The position numbers and the translations under genes were made by a program. Of a DNA stretch of 7,923 bases, positions 1-6,977 are shown piece by piece. Numbering within the stretch: position 1 is the first letter of the stretch; each line of letters begins with the position of its first letter. Source of the DNA: Sphingobacteriia bacterium (GTDB taxonomy: Bacteria > Bacteroidota > Bacteroidia > Chitinophagales > Chitinophagaceae). The DNA is taken from the NCBI GenBank assembly GCA_004294465.1, contig REAV01000030.1:1-7923 (forward strand), in the 5' to 3' direction. The notes beneath the pieces are model-generated. The model was not told the DNA's origin. It searched no databases and saw nothing but the letters and a program-made list of their open reading frames with translations.

Positions 1-637
1 CTTTATAGTCGCAAGGGAATGGAATGATCTTTTTGAATCCTACTTTATTAAAAATTGCGATTGATCTTGGCATGTGTTGAGCTGATGTAACTAATACAAA
101 TGGTTCTTTAAGCTTTAAGGAGTCTAAAATGCGTTTTGAGTAAACTGCATTTTCATAAGTGTTTCTGGATTGACTTTCTAGAATAATTGCTTCTTTATTT
201 ACACCATTTCTAACCAATTCTTTGATTACATAAGAAGCCTCTGAAGGCTCATTGAATAATAAATGTCCACTTCCGCTGCTAATCAAAATATATTTTACTT
301 GATGGCTATGGTATAAATTGGCCGCTTGAATAAATCGATCTGCATTATCTCCCATATATCCAGTATCGAATTTGTCGAAACCGGAAAAGCCTCCTAATAG
401 TATAACAACATCCGATTTAAAATTATTTGGTAAAATTGTTGGATTGGGTTGCCACCAAAAATTTACCGAACGATAAATAAAGGGGTTTGAAAAAATAATG
501 CCAATAATAATGATTCCAATTCCAATCTTTTTGCTGATTTTTTTATTTTTAATTAAAACAAAAATGACTCCCAGAATAAGCATCCAATTGAAAGGGATCA
601 ATAAAAAAGCGAACAGTTTCGACAAAATAAAAAACAT
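1..637 (-). CDS. YdcF/ElyC/SanA-family (DUF218) membrane protein, C-terminus cut by window edge
   Basis: The reading frame is open from an ATG at 637 down to the window edge, giving 212 residues of an incomplete protein; roughly the last few dozen residues are missing. Two hydrophobic segments (about residues 8-30 and 38-54) should anchor it in the inner membrane. A DUF218 domain follows, with its usual landmarks: 'SDVVILLGG' (75-83), 'NADRFIQAANLY' (98-109), 'ILISSGSG' (117-124), 'ESQSRNTYENA' (154-164) and 'LVTSAQHMPRS' (182-192). The layout of two membrane helices plus DUF218 matches ElyC-like proteins, which in E. coli affect envelope or peptidoglycan-precursor integrity; the biochemical activity of the family is poorly defined, so no substrate is assigned. 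An in-frame GTG lies directly before the ATG and is an alternative start. The gene begins 5 bases after the dehydrogenase stop codon, so the two are very likely co-transcribed and translationally coupled. Confidence 0.88.
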   Translation of the reverse strand, partial: MFFILSKLFAFLLIPFNWMLILGVIFVLIKNKKISKKIGIGIIIIGIIFSNPFIYRSVNFWWQPNPTILPNNFKSDVVILLGGFSGFDKFDTGYMGDNADRFIQAANLYHSHQVKYILISSGSGHLLFNEPSEASYVIKELVRNGVNKEAIILESQSRNTYENAVYSKRILDSLKLKEPFVLVTSAQHMPRSIAIFNKVGFKKIIPFPCDYK

Positions 638-642
638 CACTA

Positions 643-1536
643 TTATTTAAACTGGTTACTTACAATTAATTCTTTCGAACCTGCAGTGTAACTATAAAAA
701 CCTTCTCCAGATTTCACACCCAATTTTCCTGCAGTAACCATATTTACCAATAATGGGCAGGGAGCGTATTTAGGATTTCCATATCCACTATACATTACAT
801 TCAATATACTTAAACAAACATCAAGCCCAATAAAATCTGCTAATTGTAAAGGACCCATCGGATGCCCCATTCCCAGTTTCATGATGGTGTCAATTGATTC
901 TACTCCGGCAATTCCTTCATATAAACTGTAAATGGCTTCATTGATCATTGGCATCAATACTTTGTTAGCAATAAAACCAGGATAATCATTAACGATGGAC
1001 GGTACTTTCCCCAGTTGCTTACTTAATGCAACAATTGTTTCAGTTACTTCTTTTGAAGTAGAATAACCGTTAATGATCTCTACTAATTTCATTACTGGCA
1101 CTGGGTTCATGAAATGCATGCCAATTACTTTTTCAGGTCGCTTGGTAGCCGCAGCTATTTTGGTGATTGAAATAGAAGAAGTATTGGTAGCGAGTATGGC
1201 ATCAGCTGGAGCTGCAGCATCTATGGCTGAAAAGATTTTTAATTTTAAATCGATATTTTCTGTGGCAGCTTCTACAACCAATTGAGCAATAGATACGCCT
1301 ATTTCTATATTAGTATCTGTGCAAATATTATTGAGGGTATTTGTTTTGTCTTGTTCTGTTATTATACCCTTACTAATTTGACGATCCAGATTATTGCCAA
1401 TTGTAACCAAGGCTTTTTCTAATTGACTTTTCTGCAGATCAACAATCGTTACTTTAAAACCATTTTGCGCAAACACGTGTGCAATGCCATTTCCCATGGT
1501 ACCTGCACCAATCACAGTTATATTTTGTAAAGCCAT
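643..1536 (-). CDS. hbd: 3-hydroxybutyryl-CoA dehydrogenase (3-hydroxyacyl-CoA dehydrogenase family)
   Basis: A cytoplasmic NAD(P)-dependent enzyme expected to interconvert acetoacetyl-CoA and 3-hydroxybutyryl-CoA, in short-chain fatty acid oxidation or butanoate/PHB-type metabolism. The 297 residues are the normal length for a stand-alone enzyme, unlike the large FadB fusion. The N-terminal Rossmann domain has the dinucleotide-binding 'GAGTMG' at 10-15. Aligning by spacing with the human enzyme, the catalytic residues are all present: S120 in 'NTSS', H141 in 'GMHFMNPVP', E153 and N191 in 'PGFIANKV'. The all-helical C-terminal domain holds the 'GHPMGPLQLADFIGLD' stretch (224-239). The ATG at 1536 is followed at once by the first Rossmann strand, so the start is secure. 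It lies 25 bases after the upstream secreted-protein gene and 5 bases before the YdcF-like gene. Cofactor preference (NADH or NADPH) and chain-length preference cannot be decided from sequence alone. Confidence 0.95.
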   Translation of the reverse strand: MALQNITVIGAGTMGNGIAHVFAQNGFKVTIVDLQKSQLEKALVTIGNNLDRQISKGIITEQDKTNTLNNICTDTNIEIGVSIAQLVVEAATENIDLKLKIFSAIDAAAPADAILATNTSSISITKIAAATKRPEKVIGMHFMNPVPVMKLVEIINGYSTSKEVTETIVALSKQLGKVPSIVNDYPGFIANKVLMPMINEAIYSLYEGIAGVESIDTIMKLGMGHPMGPLQLADFIGLDVCLSILNVMYSGYGNPKYAPCPLLVNMVTAGKLGVKSGEGFYSYTAGSKELIVSNQFK

Positions 1537-1561
1537 ATTGGTAATTTATTTGAAAGCGAAA

Positions 1562-2215
1562 TTATTTTTTTCTTTTAAAATCCCCTCTTTTCCAAGCACT
1601 GATGAAATCTGCCCATGCAGCAGGATTGAGTACATTCATTGGTGGAACCTGGCCAGCGTAATAATATTTATTGGTATTCTGCCTTATTTGATAATTCACT
1701 GCTTCTCTTCCATCGGCTGGCAAACTATTTAAAAGTATTCTTCTTGTAGCTTCATCCGTATTTTTTCTGGCAATTTCATAAGCATCATCAGGCAAACGAT
1801 TGTTTAAAAAATCGCGCTCAAATTGTTCCCTGGTTGGTCTTGGTTTTAAGATAGTAGCAGGAAGATATGCTGTATCGCTAATGAGCAATTGTATTACACT
1901 ATATTGGTTTTCCGCCAAATTTGCTGGAATGGTAATGGTATTGTTTTTAAATCCAACACTTGAAAAAGTAATTCTATCTCCTTTCATTACAGCAATAGAA
2001 AAAACTCCGTCATAACTGGTAATTGTTCCCCTTCCTTTCCCCTCTACAATAACACTGGCTGATGGAACTCCCCTTAAACTATCTGCGGTCATAATTACTC
2101 CATAAAGCTGAACGATTGAATCTCTATAAGGATTATTGTTTTCTTGCGCACGAAGCACCCCGAATGGTAAAATGGAGGCGAAAAATATGGAATAAATGAG
2201 TAATTTTTTCTTCAT
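1562..2215 (-). CDS. Secreted protein with carboxypeptidase-regulatory-like domain
   Basis: I chose the ATG at 2215 (217 residues) because it opens directly into a clean signal peptide: 'MKKKLLIYSIFFASILPFG' followed by a likely cleavage after 'LRA' (about residue 23). A longer frame starting at a TTG at 2248 would add 11 polar residues in front of the signal and is unlikely. Residues about 36-97 form a carboxypeptidase-regulatory-like beta-sandwich: 'LYGVIMTADSLRGVPSASV', then 'GTITSYDGVFSIAV' and 'DRITFSSVGFK'. In Bacteroidota this fold is familiar as the N-terminal part of TonB-dependent receptors, but here there is no plug or barrel, so this is a stand-alone periplasmic or outer-membrane-associated protein. 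The C-terminal half (about 120-217) is charged, lacks recognisable catalytic motifs and ends in a basic tail. It heads the three-gene minus-strand run. Its molecular role is unknown. Confidence 0.85.
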   Translation of the reverse strand: MKKKLLIYSIFFASILPFGVLRAQENNNPYRDSIVQLYGVIMTADSLRGVPSASVIVEGKGRGTITSYDGVFSIAVMKGDRITFSSVGFKNNTITIPANLAENQYSVIQLLISDTAYLPATILKPRPTREQFERDFLNNRLPDDAYEIARKNTDEATRRILLNSLPADGREAVNYQIRQNTNKYYYAGQVPPMNVLNPAAWADFISAWKRGDFKRKK

Positions 2216-2237
2216 ACGCGCATCAGCTCTAAAGGTG

Positions 2238-2245
2238 TAAATGTA
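2238..2245 (-). promoter_or_regulatory. Weak candidate -7 element for the minus-strand secreted-protein operon
   Basis: Read on the minus strand this is TACATTTA, seven of eight positions to a TAnnTTTG element, ending 22 bases before the ATG at 2215. There is no matching TTG upstream at the expected spacing. Some promoter must lie in this divergent spacer, but this exact assignment is tentative. Confidence 0.2.
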
Positions 2246-2307
2246 CAATTTTACTATCTTATCGGTTTAAAGTCCTGAATTCATAACAAAGTAAAGCCGT
2301 AGGAACT

Positions 2308-2315
2308 TAACTTTG
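2308..2315 (+). promoter_or_regulatory. Probable Bacteroidota -7 promoter element (TAnnTTTG) for mrp
   Basis: TAACTTTG is a perfect match to the Bacteroidota primary-sigma -7 consensus TAnnTTTG and lies 34 bases before the mrp ATG, which would leave a short leader. No clear TTG -33 box is visible at the usual spacing, so the assignment rests on the -7 element and its position in a divergent spacer. Confidence 0.4.
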
Positions 2316-2349
2316 CGCTTTCAATGCTTTTTTAACAAAAACTTTCGTG

Positions 2350-3444
2350 ATGACAACCGACGATATACTCAAAGCCCTTAGCAATGTGCAGGAACCCGAT
2401 TTGGGCAAAGATTTAGTGACTTTAAACATGGTAAAAGACATCGCTATAGATGGAAATAATGTGAGTTTTACCATTGTACTTACGACTCCAGCCTGTCCTA
2501 TGAAAGACATGATGCAAAGGGCCAGTGAGAATGCCATTAAATTGTTGGTGAATAAAGCGGCAATTGTAACCGTTAATTTCACTGCAAATACTTCCAGTAC
2601 CCGAAAAGATGACCAAAAAGTATTGGGAGGCGTAAAAAACATTATTGCTGTTGTTAGTGGTAAAGGTGGAGTGGGAAAAAGCACCATTTCAGCCAATCTC
2701 GCATTAGCATTAGCTGAAGGTGGGGCTTCTGTAGGATTAATGGATGCTGATATTTATGGACCTAGTGTTCCTATGATGTTTGGTGTTAGGGGAGAACGAC
2801 CAATGATGAAGGATGTGAATGGAAAGGGAATGATTCTTCCATTGGATAAATTTGGGATTAAATTGATGAGTATAGGTTTATTGGTAGATGAAAAAAGTGC
2901 AGTTGTTTGGAGAGGTCCGATGGCGAGTAGCGCTATTCGTCAATTTGTGACCGATGTAGAATGGGGTGACTTGGATTATTTGGTAATTGATATGCCTCCT
3001 GGAACTGGAGATATTCACCTTACTTTAATGCAAACTGTGCCTGTAACTGGGGTTGTAATTGTAACCACGCCGCAAAATGTAGCATTGGCAGATGCCAAAA
3101 AAGCCATTGCGATGTTTGGGCAAGCCCAGATCAATGTGCCGATCATTGGGTTGATAGAAAACATGGCTTATTTTACTCCAGCGGAATTACCGGAAAATAA
3201 ATATTTCTTATTTGGTAAAGAAGGCGGTAAAAAATTGGCTGAAGAATATGATCTTCCTTTTTTAGGTCAGATTCCTTTAGTACAGACGATTCGAGAAGGT
3301 GGAGATGAAGGTGTTCCAGCAATGGTAGGCAAGGATCCAATTAGCCAACAATCATTTAGGAATTTTACAGCAATGGCTGTTAGAAACATTGCAGTTAGAA
3401 ACGCCAATATGCCTAAGACTCAATTAATTGAAGTAGTAGAATAA
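2350..3444 (+). CDS. mrp: Mrp/NBP35 (ApbC) family iron-sulfur cluster carrier ATPase
   Basis: A cytoplasmic P-loop ATPase of the kind that carries and delivers [4Fe-4S] clusters to apo-enzymes. The 364 residues fit the family. An N-terminal DUF59/MIP18 domain (about 3-80) carries the conserved 'TTPACP' with C49. The Mrp domain follows, with deviant Walker A 'GKGGVGKS' (104-111, including signature lysine K105), switch I 'DADIYGPS' (132-139) and Walker B/switch II 'LVIDMPPGTGD' (211-221). Where many Mrp proteins have the CxxC that holds the bridging cluster, this one reads 'FTPAELPENKYF' (about 275-286) with no cysteine, and C49 is the only cysteine in the whole protein. The ATG at 2350 is preferred to an in-frame GTG immediately before it. 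It is the first gene of the plus-strand operon, behind a TAnnTTTG promoter motif and 5 bases ahead of the PaiB-like gene. Confidence 0.95.
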   Translation: MTTDDILKALSNVQEPDLGKDLVTLNMVKDIAIDGNNVSFTIVLTTPACPMKDMMQRASENAIKLLVNKAAIVTVNFTANTSSTRKDDQKVLGGVKNIIAVVSGKGGVGKSTISANLALALAEGGASVGLMDADIYGPSVPMMFGVRGERPMMKDVNGKGMILPLDKFGIKLMSIGLLVDEKSAVVWRGPMASSAIRQFVTDVEWGDLDYLVIDMPPGTGDIHLTLMQTVPVTGVVIVTTPQNVALADAKKAIAMFGQAQINVPIIGLIENMAYFTPAELPENKYFLFGKEGGKKLAEEYDLPFLGQIPLVQTIREGGDEGVPAMVGKDPISQQSFRNFTAMAVRNIAVRNANMPKTQLIEVVE

Positions 3445-3449
3445 TTAGC

Positions 3450-4061
3450 ATGTATAATATTCCTTATTTCAAAGCCAACAAACAGGAAGATGTGATCGCT
3501 TTTATGAAAGCACATCCTTTTATTGTTTTATGTGGCGTTGGTAATGATGGTAAGCCTGTTGCAACACATTTGCCCGTGTTAGTGGAAACCAAAGACGAAC
3601 GCTTGTATCTTAAAGCGCATATGATGCGCAAGCAAAATCATACCATAGCATTTGAAGCAAATCCCCATGCTTTGGCCATTTTTAATGGTGAACATAGTTA
3701 TATCAGTGCACAATTGTATAATCAGCAAGATACAGCCAGCACCTGGAATTATGCAGCCGTTCATGCAAGTGGAACCATCCGATTTTTAGATGATGAAGGA
3801 TTGTATGAATTACTGGTGAATCTGACCAATCATTTTGAGGGAAGCCCACATTCTCCTTCATCTGTTAAAGCAATGGATGAAGCATATGTTCGAGAGCATA
3901 TGAAAGCAGTTGTTGCTTTTGAAATGGAGATCACCCATCTGCAACATGTTTTTAAATTGAGTCAGAATAAAACGGAAGAAGAAAAAGAAAGGATTATTCA
4001 ACATCTTTCTGAAGGAGATATGGACCAACAAAAACTCTCACAGCAGATGAAGCATCAATAA
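3450..4061 (+). CDS. PaiB-like FMN-binding protein (split-barrel flavin fold)
   Basis: 203 residues, the usual size for the PaiB / FMN-binding negative transcriptional regulator family. Family landmarks are clear: 'MYNIPYF' at the N-terminus, 'GKPVATHLPVL' (34-44), 'LYLKAHMMRKQNH' (52-64), 'AIFNGEHSYIS' (76-86), 'STWNYAAVHASGTIRF' (97-112) and 'FKLSQNK' (168-174). The fold is an FMN-binding split barrel related to pyridoxamine-phosphate oxidases. The Bacillus subtilis namesake was described as a negative regulator of sporulation and protease genes, but no DNA-binding domain is visible here, and a flavin-dependent oxidoreductase or flavin-binding role is just as possible. The tail (about 174-203) is hydrophilic, rich in Glu and Gln. 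It sits 5 bases after mrp and 7 bases before the phosphodiesterase, so it is co-transcribed with both. Confidence 0.9.
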   Translation: MYNIPYFKANKQEDVIAFMKAHPFIVLCGVGNDGKPVATHLPVLVETKDERLYLKAHMMRKQNHTIAFEANPHALAIFNGEHSYISAQLYNQQDTASTWNYAAVHASGTIRFLDDEGLYELLVNLTNHFEGSPHSPSSVKAMDEAYVREHMKAVVAFEMEITHLQHVFKLSQNKTEEEKERIIQHLSEGDMDQQKLSQQMKHQ

Positions 4062-4068
4062 AAAAGTC

Positions 4069-4965
4069 ATGCATAAATACATTGTTTTACTCCTCCTTTT
4101 TTTTGCTTGTAAACCTATCTCTCAAACCAACAATTCTATGTCATCAGTTTCATTCGATTACCAAGGGCATCGAGGCTGCAGGGGTTTGATGCCGGAGAAT
4201 ACCATTCCGGCAATGCTAAAAGCCATTGATTTGGGTGTTACAACTTTAGAAACCGATGTTATCATTACCAAAGACAATCAGGTGATCCTTAGTCATGAGC
4301 CTTTTTTCAATCATGAAATTACCACAAAGCCAAATGGAGAATTTGTAACAGAGACTGAAGAAAAGTCGTTGAATATTTACCAGATGACTTACGAAGAAGT
4401 AAAACGATTTGATGTTGGGTTAAAACCGCATCCAAGATTTACTGATCAAACCAAGCTAGCTGTAGCAAAGCCCTTGCTTGCTGATATGATCGATGCTTCG
4501 GAAAGATATGCTAAGGCAAAGCATAAAGCTCCTGTTCACTATAACATTGAAACTAAAACACAAGTTGCTACCGATAATCAGTTTCACCCTGCACCTGCGG
4601 CATTTGTAGAGCTATTGGTGGCAGTAATTCAATCTAAAAAAATTACCGAAAGGGTTACCATTCAATCTTTTGATATCCGTACTTTACAATACTTGCATCA
4701 AAAATTTCCTTTGATTAAAACGGCTTTATTAATTGAAGATTTTGATAAAAAAACCTTCGACGAACAAATTACCCAATTAGGGTTTGTGCCGAGCATATAC
4801 AGTCCACATTTTTCTTTGGTAAATAAAGAATTGATCGAAATTTGTCATAGAAAAAGTATTCAAATTATACCCTGGACTGTTAACGACCGATCAACTATTC
4901 AACAATTGAAAAACATGGGGGTAGATGGAATAATTTCTGATTTCCCTAATTTGTTTAATCAATAG
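4069..4965 (+). CDS. Glycerophosphodiester phosphodiesterase, probable lipoprotein
   Basis: Expected to hydrolyse glycerophosphodiesters (deacylated phospholipids) to glycerol 3-phosphate and an alcohol, outside the cytoplasm. The N-terminus 'MHKYIVLLLLFFACK' is a short lipoprotein-type signal with candidate lipidated C14; the lipobox 'FFAC' is loose but of a kind tolerated in Bacteroidota. The GDPD TIM barrel fills residues about 28-298. Active-site landmarks are H34 and R35 ('GHRG'), 'PENT' (42-45), E61 and D63 ('LETDV', metal binding), H76 ('LSHEP', general acid) and E161 and K163 ('NIETKT'). Later barrel strands include 'VTIQSFD' (196-202), 'PWTVND' (268-273) and 'DGIISDFP' (286-293). All expected catalytic and metal residues are present, so it should be active. 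It is third in the operon, 7 bases after the PaiB-like gene; cmk follows after 44 bases. Substrate head-group preference cannot be told. Confidence 0.93.
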   Translation: MHKYIVLLLLFFACKPISQTNNSMSSVSFDYQGHRGCRGLMPENTIPAMLKAIDLGVTTLETDVIITKDNQVILSHEPFFNHEITTKPNGEFVTETEEKSLNIYQMTYEEVKRFDVGLKPHPRFTDQTKLAVAKPLLADMIDASERYAKAKHKAPVHYNIETKTQVATDNQFHPAPAAFVELLVAVIQSKKITERVTIQSFDIRTLQYLHQKFPLIKTALLIEDFDKKTFDEQITQLGFVPSIYSPHFSLVNKELIEICHRKSIQIIPWTVNDRSTIQQLKNMGVDGIISDFPNLFNQ

Positions 4966-5009
4966 TCATTCAAAGGAAGTTGTACCTTTACATAGATTTC
5001 TAGAAGAGC

Positions 5010-5690
5010 ATGAAAAAAATTATTATTACACTAGACGGATTTTCTTCCTGTGGAAAAAGCACATTGGCTAAACAATTGGCTCGAAAGTTGAATTATGTGT
5101 TTATTGATAGTGGTGCAATGTATAGAGCTATTACTTTGTATTTCATGCGCAATCATATCAACTGGAATAATAATGATGAAGTACAGGTTGCATTGAAAGA
5201 TATCAATTTAGATTTTGATTACAATGATTTAACTGGTTCTAGCGATATGTTGCTCAATGATGAAAATGTTGAATTGCTCATTAGAGATATGTTGGTAAGC
5301 GAGCATGTTAGTGAAGTAGCTGCAAATCAATATGTGCGTGAATTTGGAGTTGCACAGCAACAAAAATTAGGCACTCGAAAAGGAATTGTTATGGATGGGA
5401 GGGATATTGGCACCACCGTTTTTCCCAATGCGGAATTAAAAATTTTCGTTACAGCAGATCCTGCAGTTAGAGTAGAGCGTAGATTTAAAGAAATGTTTGA
5501 AAAGAATCCCCAAATTACTATTGAAGAAGTGAAGGACAATTTGGAAATGCGAGACTACCTAGACAGTAATCGTGAATTTAGTCCATTAAAAAAAGCAGAA
5601 GATGCCATTGTATTAGACAATAGCAATCTTACAAGAGAAGAACAGCTCAACATTGCATTGGAATGGGCGAATCAAAAAATGGTCGGGTAA
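5010..5690 (+). CDS. cmk: Cytidylate kinase
   Basis: Cytoplasmic nucleoside monophosphate kinase that phosphorylates CMP and dCMP to the diphosphates in pyrimidine nucleotide metabolism. 226 residues, normal for bacterial Cmk. Visible motifs: P-loop 'GFSSCGKS' (10-17), 'DSGAMYRAI' (33-41) in the CMP-binding region, 'MDGRDIGTTVFP' (128-139), 'FVTADPAVRVERR' (146-158), and the lid and C-terminal region with 'RDYLDSNRE' (181-189), 'SPLKKAEDA' (191-199) and 'VLDNS' (201-205). The ATG at 5010 starts right at the first beta strand before the P-loop. The 44-base gap from the phosphodiesterase holds a TACCTTTA (4983-4990), one base off a -7 element but without a -33 box, so read-through from mrp is likelier than a dedicated promoter. 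Its stop codon (5688-5690) directly abuts the stop codon of the opposing oxidoreductase gene. Confidence 0.96.
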   Translation: MKKIIITLDGFSSCGKSTLAKQLARKLNYVFIDSGAMYRAITLYFMRNHINWNNNDEVQVALKDINLDFDYNDLTGSSDMLLNDENVELLIRDMLVSEHVSEVAANQYVREFGVAQQQKLGTRKGIVMDGRDIGTTVFPNAELKIFVTADPAVRVERRFKEMFEKNPQITIEEVKDNLEMRDYLDSNREFSPLKKAEDAIVLDNSNLTREEQLNIALEWANQKMVG

Positions 5691-6881
5691 TTAAATCAAT
5701 TGCTCTGAAATTTTGCCAGTAACCTTATTTTTCAGGATTAATTTTTTAGCACCATAATGGGTCATTTCTTCTTTTACTAAATAATGATCTGCATCGTATT
5801 CAGTTAAATGACTTTCTTTAGTAAGACCCGTTTTTCCTCTCCAAATATCTAATTGTACAGGCTCCCATAATTTGGTTTTTGCCGATTTATACGCTGCATC
5901 TAAAATGGCGTTTACTACATAGCCATCATAAAAAGTTTCTTTGGGTGCAATGCCTTTTTCTATAGCATTAAACATGTCCATAAACATATGATTATAGCCC
6001 AATTCATTGAGTTCATCTCCTACAGGAAATAACCAACCTGAATTGGATTCGGCTTTTTCTGCAATATAATCTCCGCCTTTGCCGGTAGTGAAGATGTCAA
6101 ATCCCGTTCTTAAAAAACTGTTGATCCAGATAGTTCCTTCTGTACCCATTACTTCATCACGCAAATCGAGTCCACCTCTAAAAGTCCAGCTCACTTCAAA
6201 CTGACCAATAGCGCCGTTTTCATACTTCACCAAGCCAATGGCATGGTCTTCTGCATCAATTGGTTTTACTTGAGTGTCTGCCCAGCACATCACTTCAATT
6301 GGCTTAATGTCTTTCCCTATATATGATCTGGAAATCTCAACACAATGACATCCCAAATCTAAAATACAACCTCCGCCAGCTTGCTCTATATCCCAAAACC
6401 ATTCACTGTGTGGGCCAGGATGGGTTTCTCTTGATTTTGCCCAAAGAATTCTGCCTAATGCACCATTTTGAACTGATTCATTTGCTTTGATGAATTTAGG
6501 AGTGTATACCAGATCTTCTAAGTATCCATTAAAAATACCAGCAGCTTCTACTGCTTCTAACATGCGTTTTGCTTCAGCAGCATTGCGCCCCAAGGGCTTG
6601 GTAGTGATTACCGCTTTCTTGTGTTTGCAGCAAAGCATAACTGCTTCTTCATGCAAATTATTTGGCAATGCAATACATACCATATCAACATCAACTCTTG
6701 CAATGGATTCTTCCATATTGGTGGTCCAATGATGGCATTGATAATCGTCTGCAAATTTTTTGGCGCTTTCTTCTCTGCGCGAATAGATGCTTACTATTAC
6801 ATCTTTACTTCTATAACCTTGAATAGAGTCTGCATAAAATCTTCCGATAAAACCGGAACCTAACATGGCGATGCGTTGCAT
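5691..6881 (-). CDS. Gfo/Idh/MocA family NAD(P)-dependent oxidoreductase
   Basis: A 396-residue dehydrogenase of the family that oxidises or epimerises sugars, inositols and related polyols. The N-terminal Rossmann domain has 'GSGFIG' (8-13). The lysine usually found in an 'EKP' motif is kept as K95 in 'TTKPLGRN', with threonine in place of glutamate. The C-terminal alpha/beta domain carries 'GGGCILDLGCH' (169-179); K95, D175 and H179 match the spacing of the Lys, Asp and His catalytic residues of inositol dehydrogenase. The usual Asp of the following HxxD is Glu (E182). No signal peptide is present, so it is probably cytoplasmic. It lies downstream of an NHS-family permease in the same direction, suggesting that it processes the imported compound; the substrate is not determinable. 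The start region is preceded by a G-free 7-bp repeat tract, so there is no Shine-Dalgarno sequence. Confidence 0.9.
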   Translation of the reverse strand: MQRIAMLGSGFIGRFYADSIQGYRSKDVIVSIYSRREESAKKFADDYQCHHWTTNMEESIARVDVDMVCIALPNNLHEEAVMLCCKHKKAVITTKPLGRNAAEAKRMLEAVEAAGIFNGYLEDLVYTPKFIKANESVQNGALGRILWAKSRETHPGPHSEWFWDIEQAGGGCILDLGCHCVEISRSYIGKDIKPIEVMCWADTQVKPIDAEDHAIGLVKYENGAIGQFEVSWTFRGGLDLRDEVMGTEGTIWINSFLRTGFDIFTTGKGGDYIAEKAESNSGWLFPVGDELNELGYNHMFMDMFNAIEKGIAPKETFYDGYVVNAILDAAYKSAKTKLWEPVQLDIWRGKTGLTKESHLTEYDADHYLVKEEMTHYGAKKLILKNKVTGKISEQLI

Positions 6882-6951
6882 AGAGAATGATGAATTATGA
6901 GATAAGAATTAAGAATTAAGAATTATGAGATAAGAGATAAGAGTGATGAGA
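6882..6951. repeat. 7-bp-period tandem repeat array (about ten imperfect heptamers)
   Basis: The 70 bases split exactly into ten heptamers: AGAGAAT, GATGAAT, TATGAGA, TAAGAAT three times, TATGAGA, TAAGAGA, TAAGAGT, GATGAGA. Consensus is TAAGAGA/TAAGAAT. The plus strand has no cytosine across the array and up to 6953, so the minus-strand transcript has no G there. It fills most of the 96-base gap between the permease stop and the oxidoreductase ATG, and begins immediately before that ATG. Confidence 0.85.
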
Positions 6952-6977
6952 TACTTTTATTTCTTATTATTTATTGG

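Noticed and set aside
1073..1285. Plus-strand reading frame antisense to the dehydrogenase gene, and similar ones at 1484-1732, 1800-2015, 6487-6732 and 6621-6863
   Set aside because: All lie opposite well-supported genes, show no recognisable domain or signal and mirror the codon pattern of the real gene; they are shadows.
2216..2248. Longer start (TTG at 2248) for the secreted protein
   Set aside because: It would place 11 polar residues before an otherwise ideal signal peptide that begins with ATG at 2215.
2307..2696. Minus-strand frame opposite the start of mrp, and 2422-2616, 3579-3764 and 5327-5539
   Set aside because: They overlap the conserved motifs of mrp, the PaiB-like gene and cmk on the opposite strand and have no independent support.
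4966..5009. Separate promoter for cmk (TACCTTTA at 4983-4990)
   Set aside because: The last base of the -7 consensus is wrong and the nearest upstream TTG (4951-4953) is about 29 bases away, too far for a -33 box; chance similarity is likely in AT-rich sequence.
5660..5720. Bidirectional terminator between cmk and the oxidoreductase
   Set aside because: No inverted repeat with a flanking T run could be found around the touching stop codons.
6882..6951. CRISPR array
   Set aside because: The repeats are only 7 bases long, directly contiguous and degenerate, with no spacers and no cas genes nearby; this is simple tandem repeat sequence.
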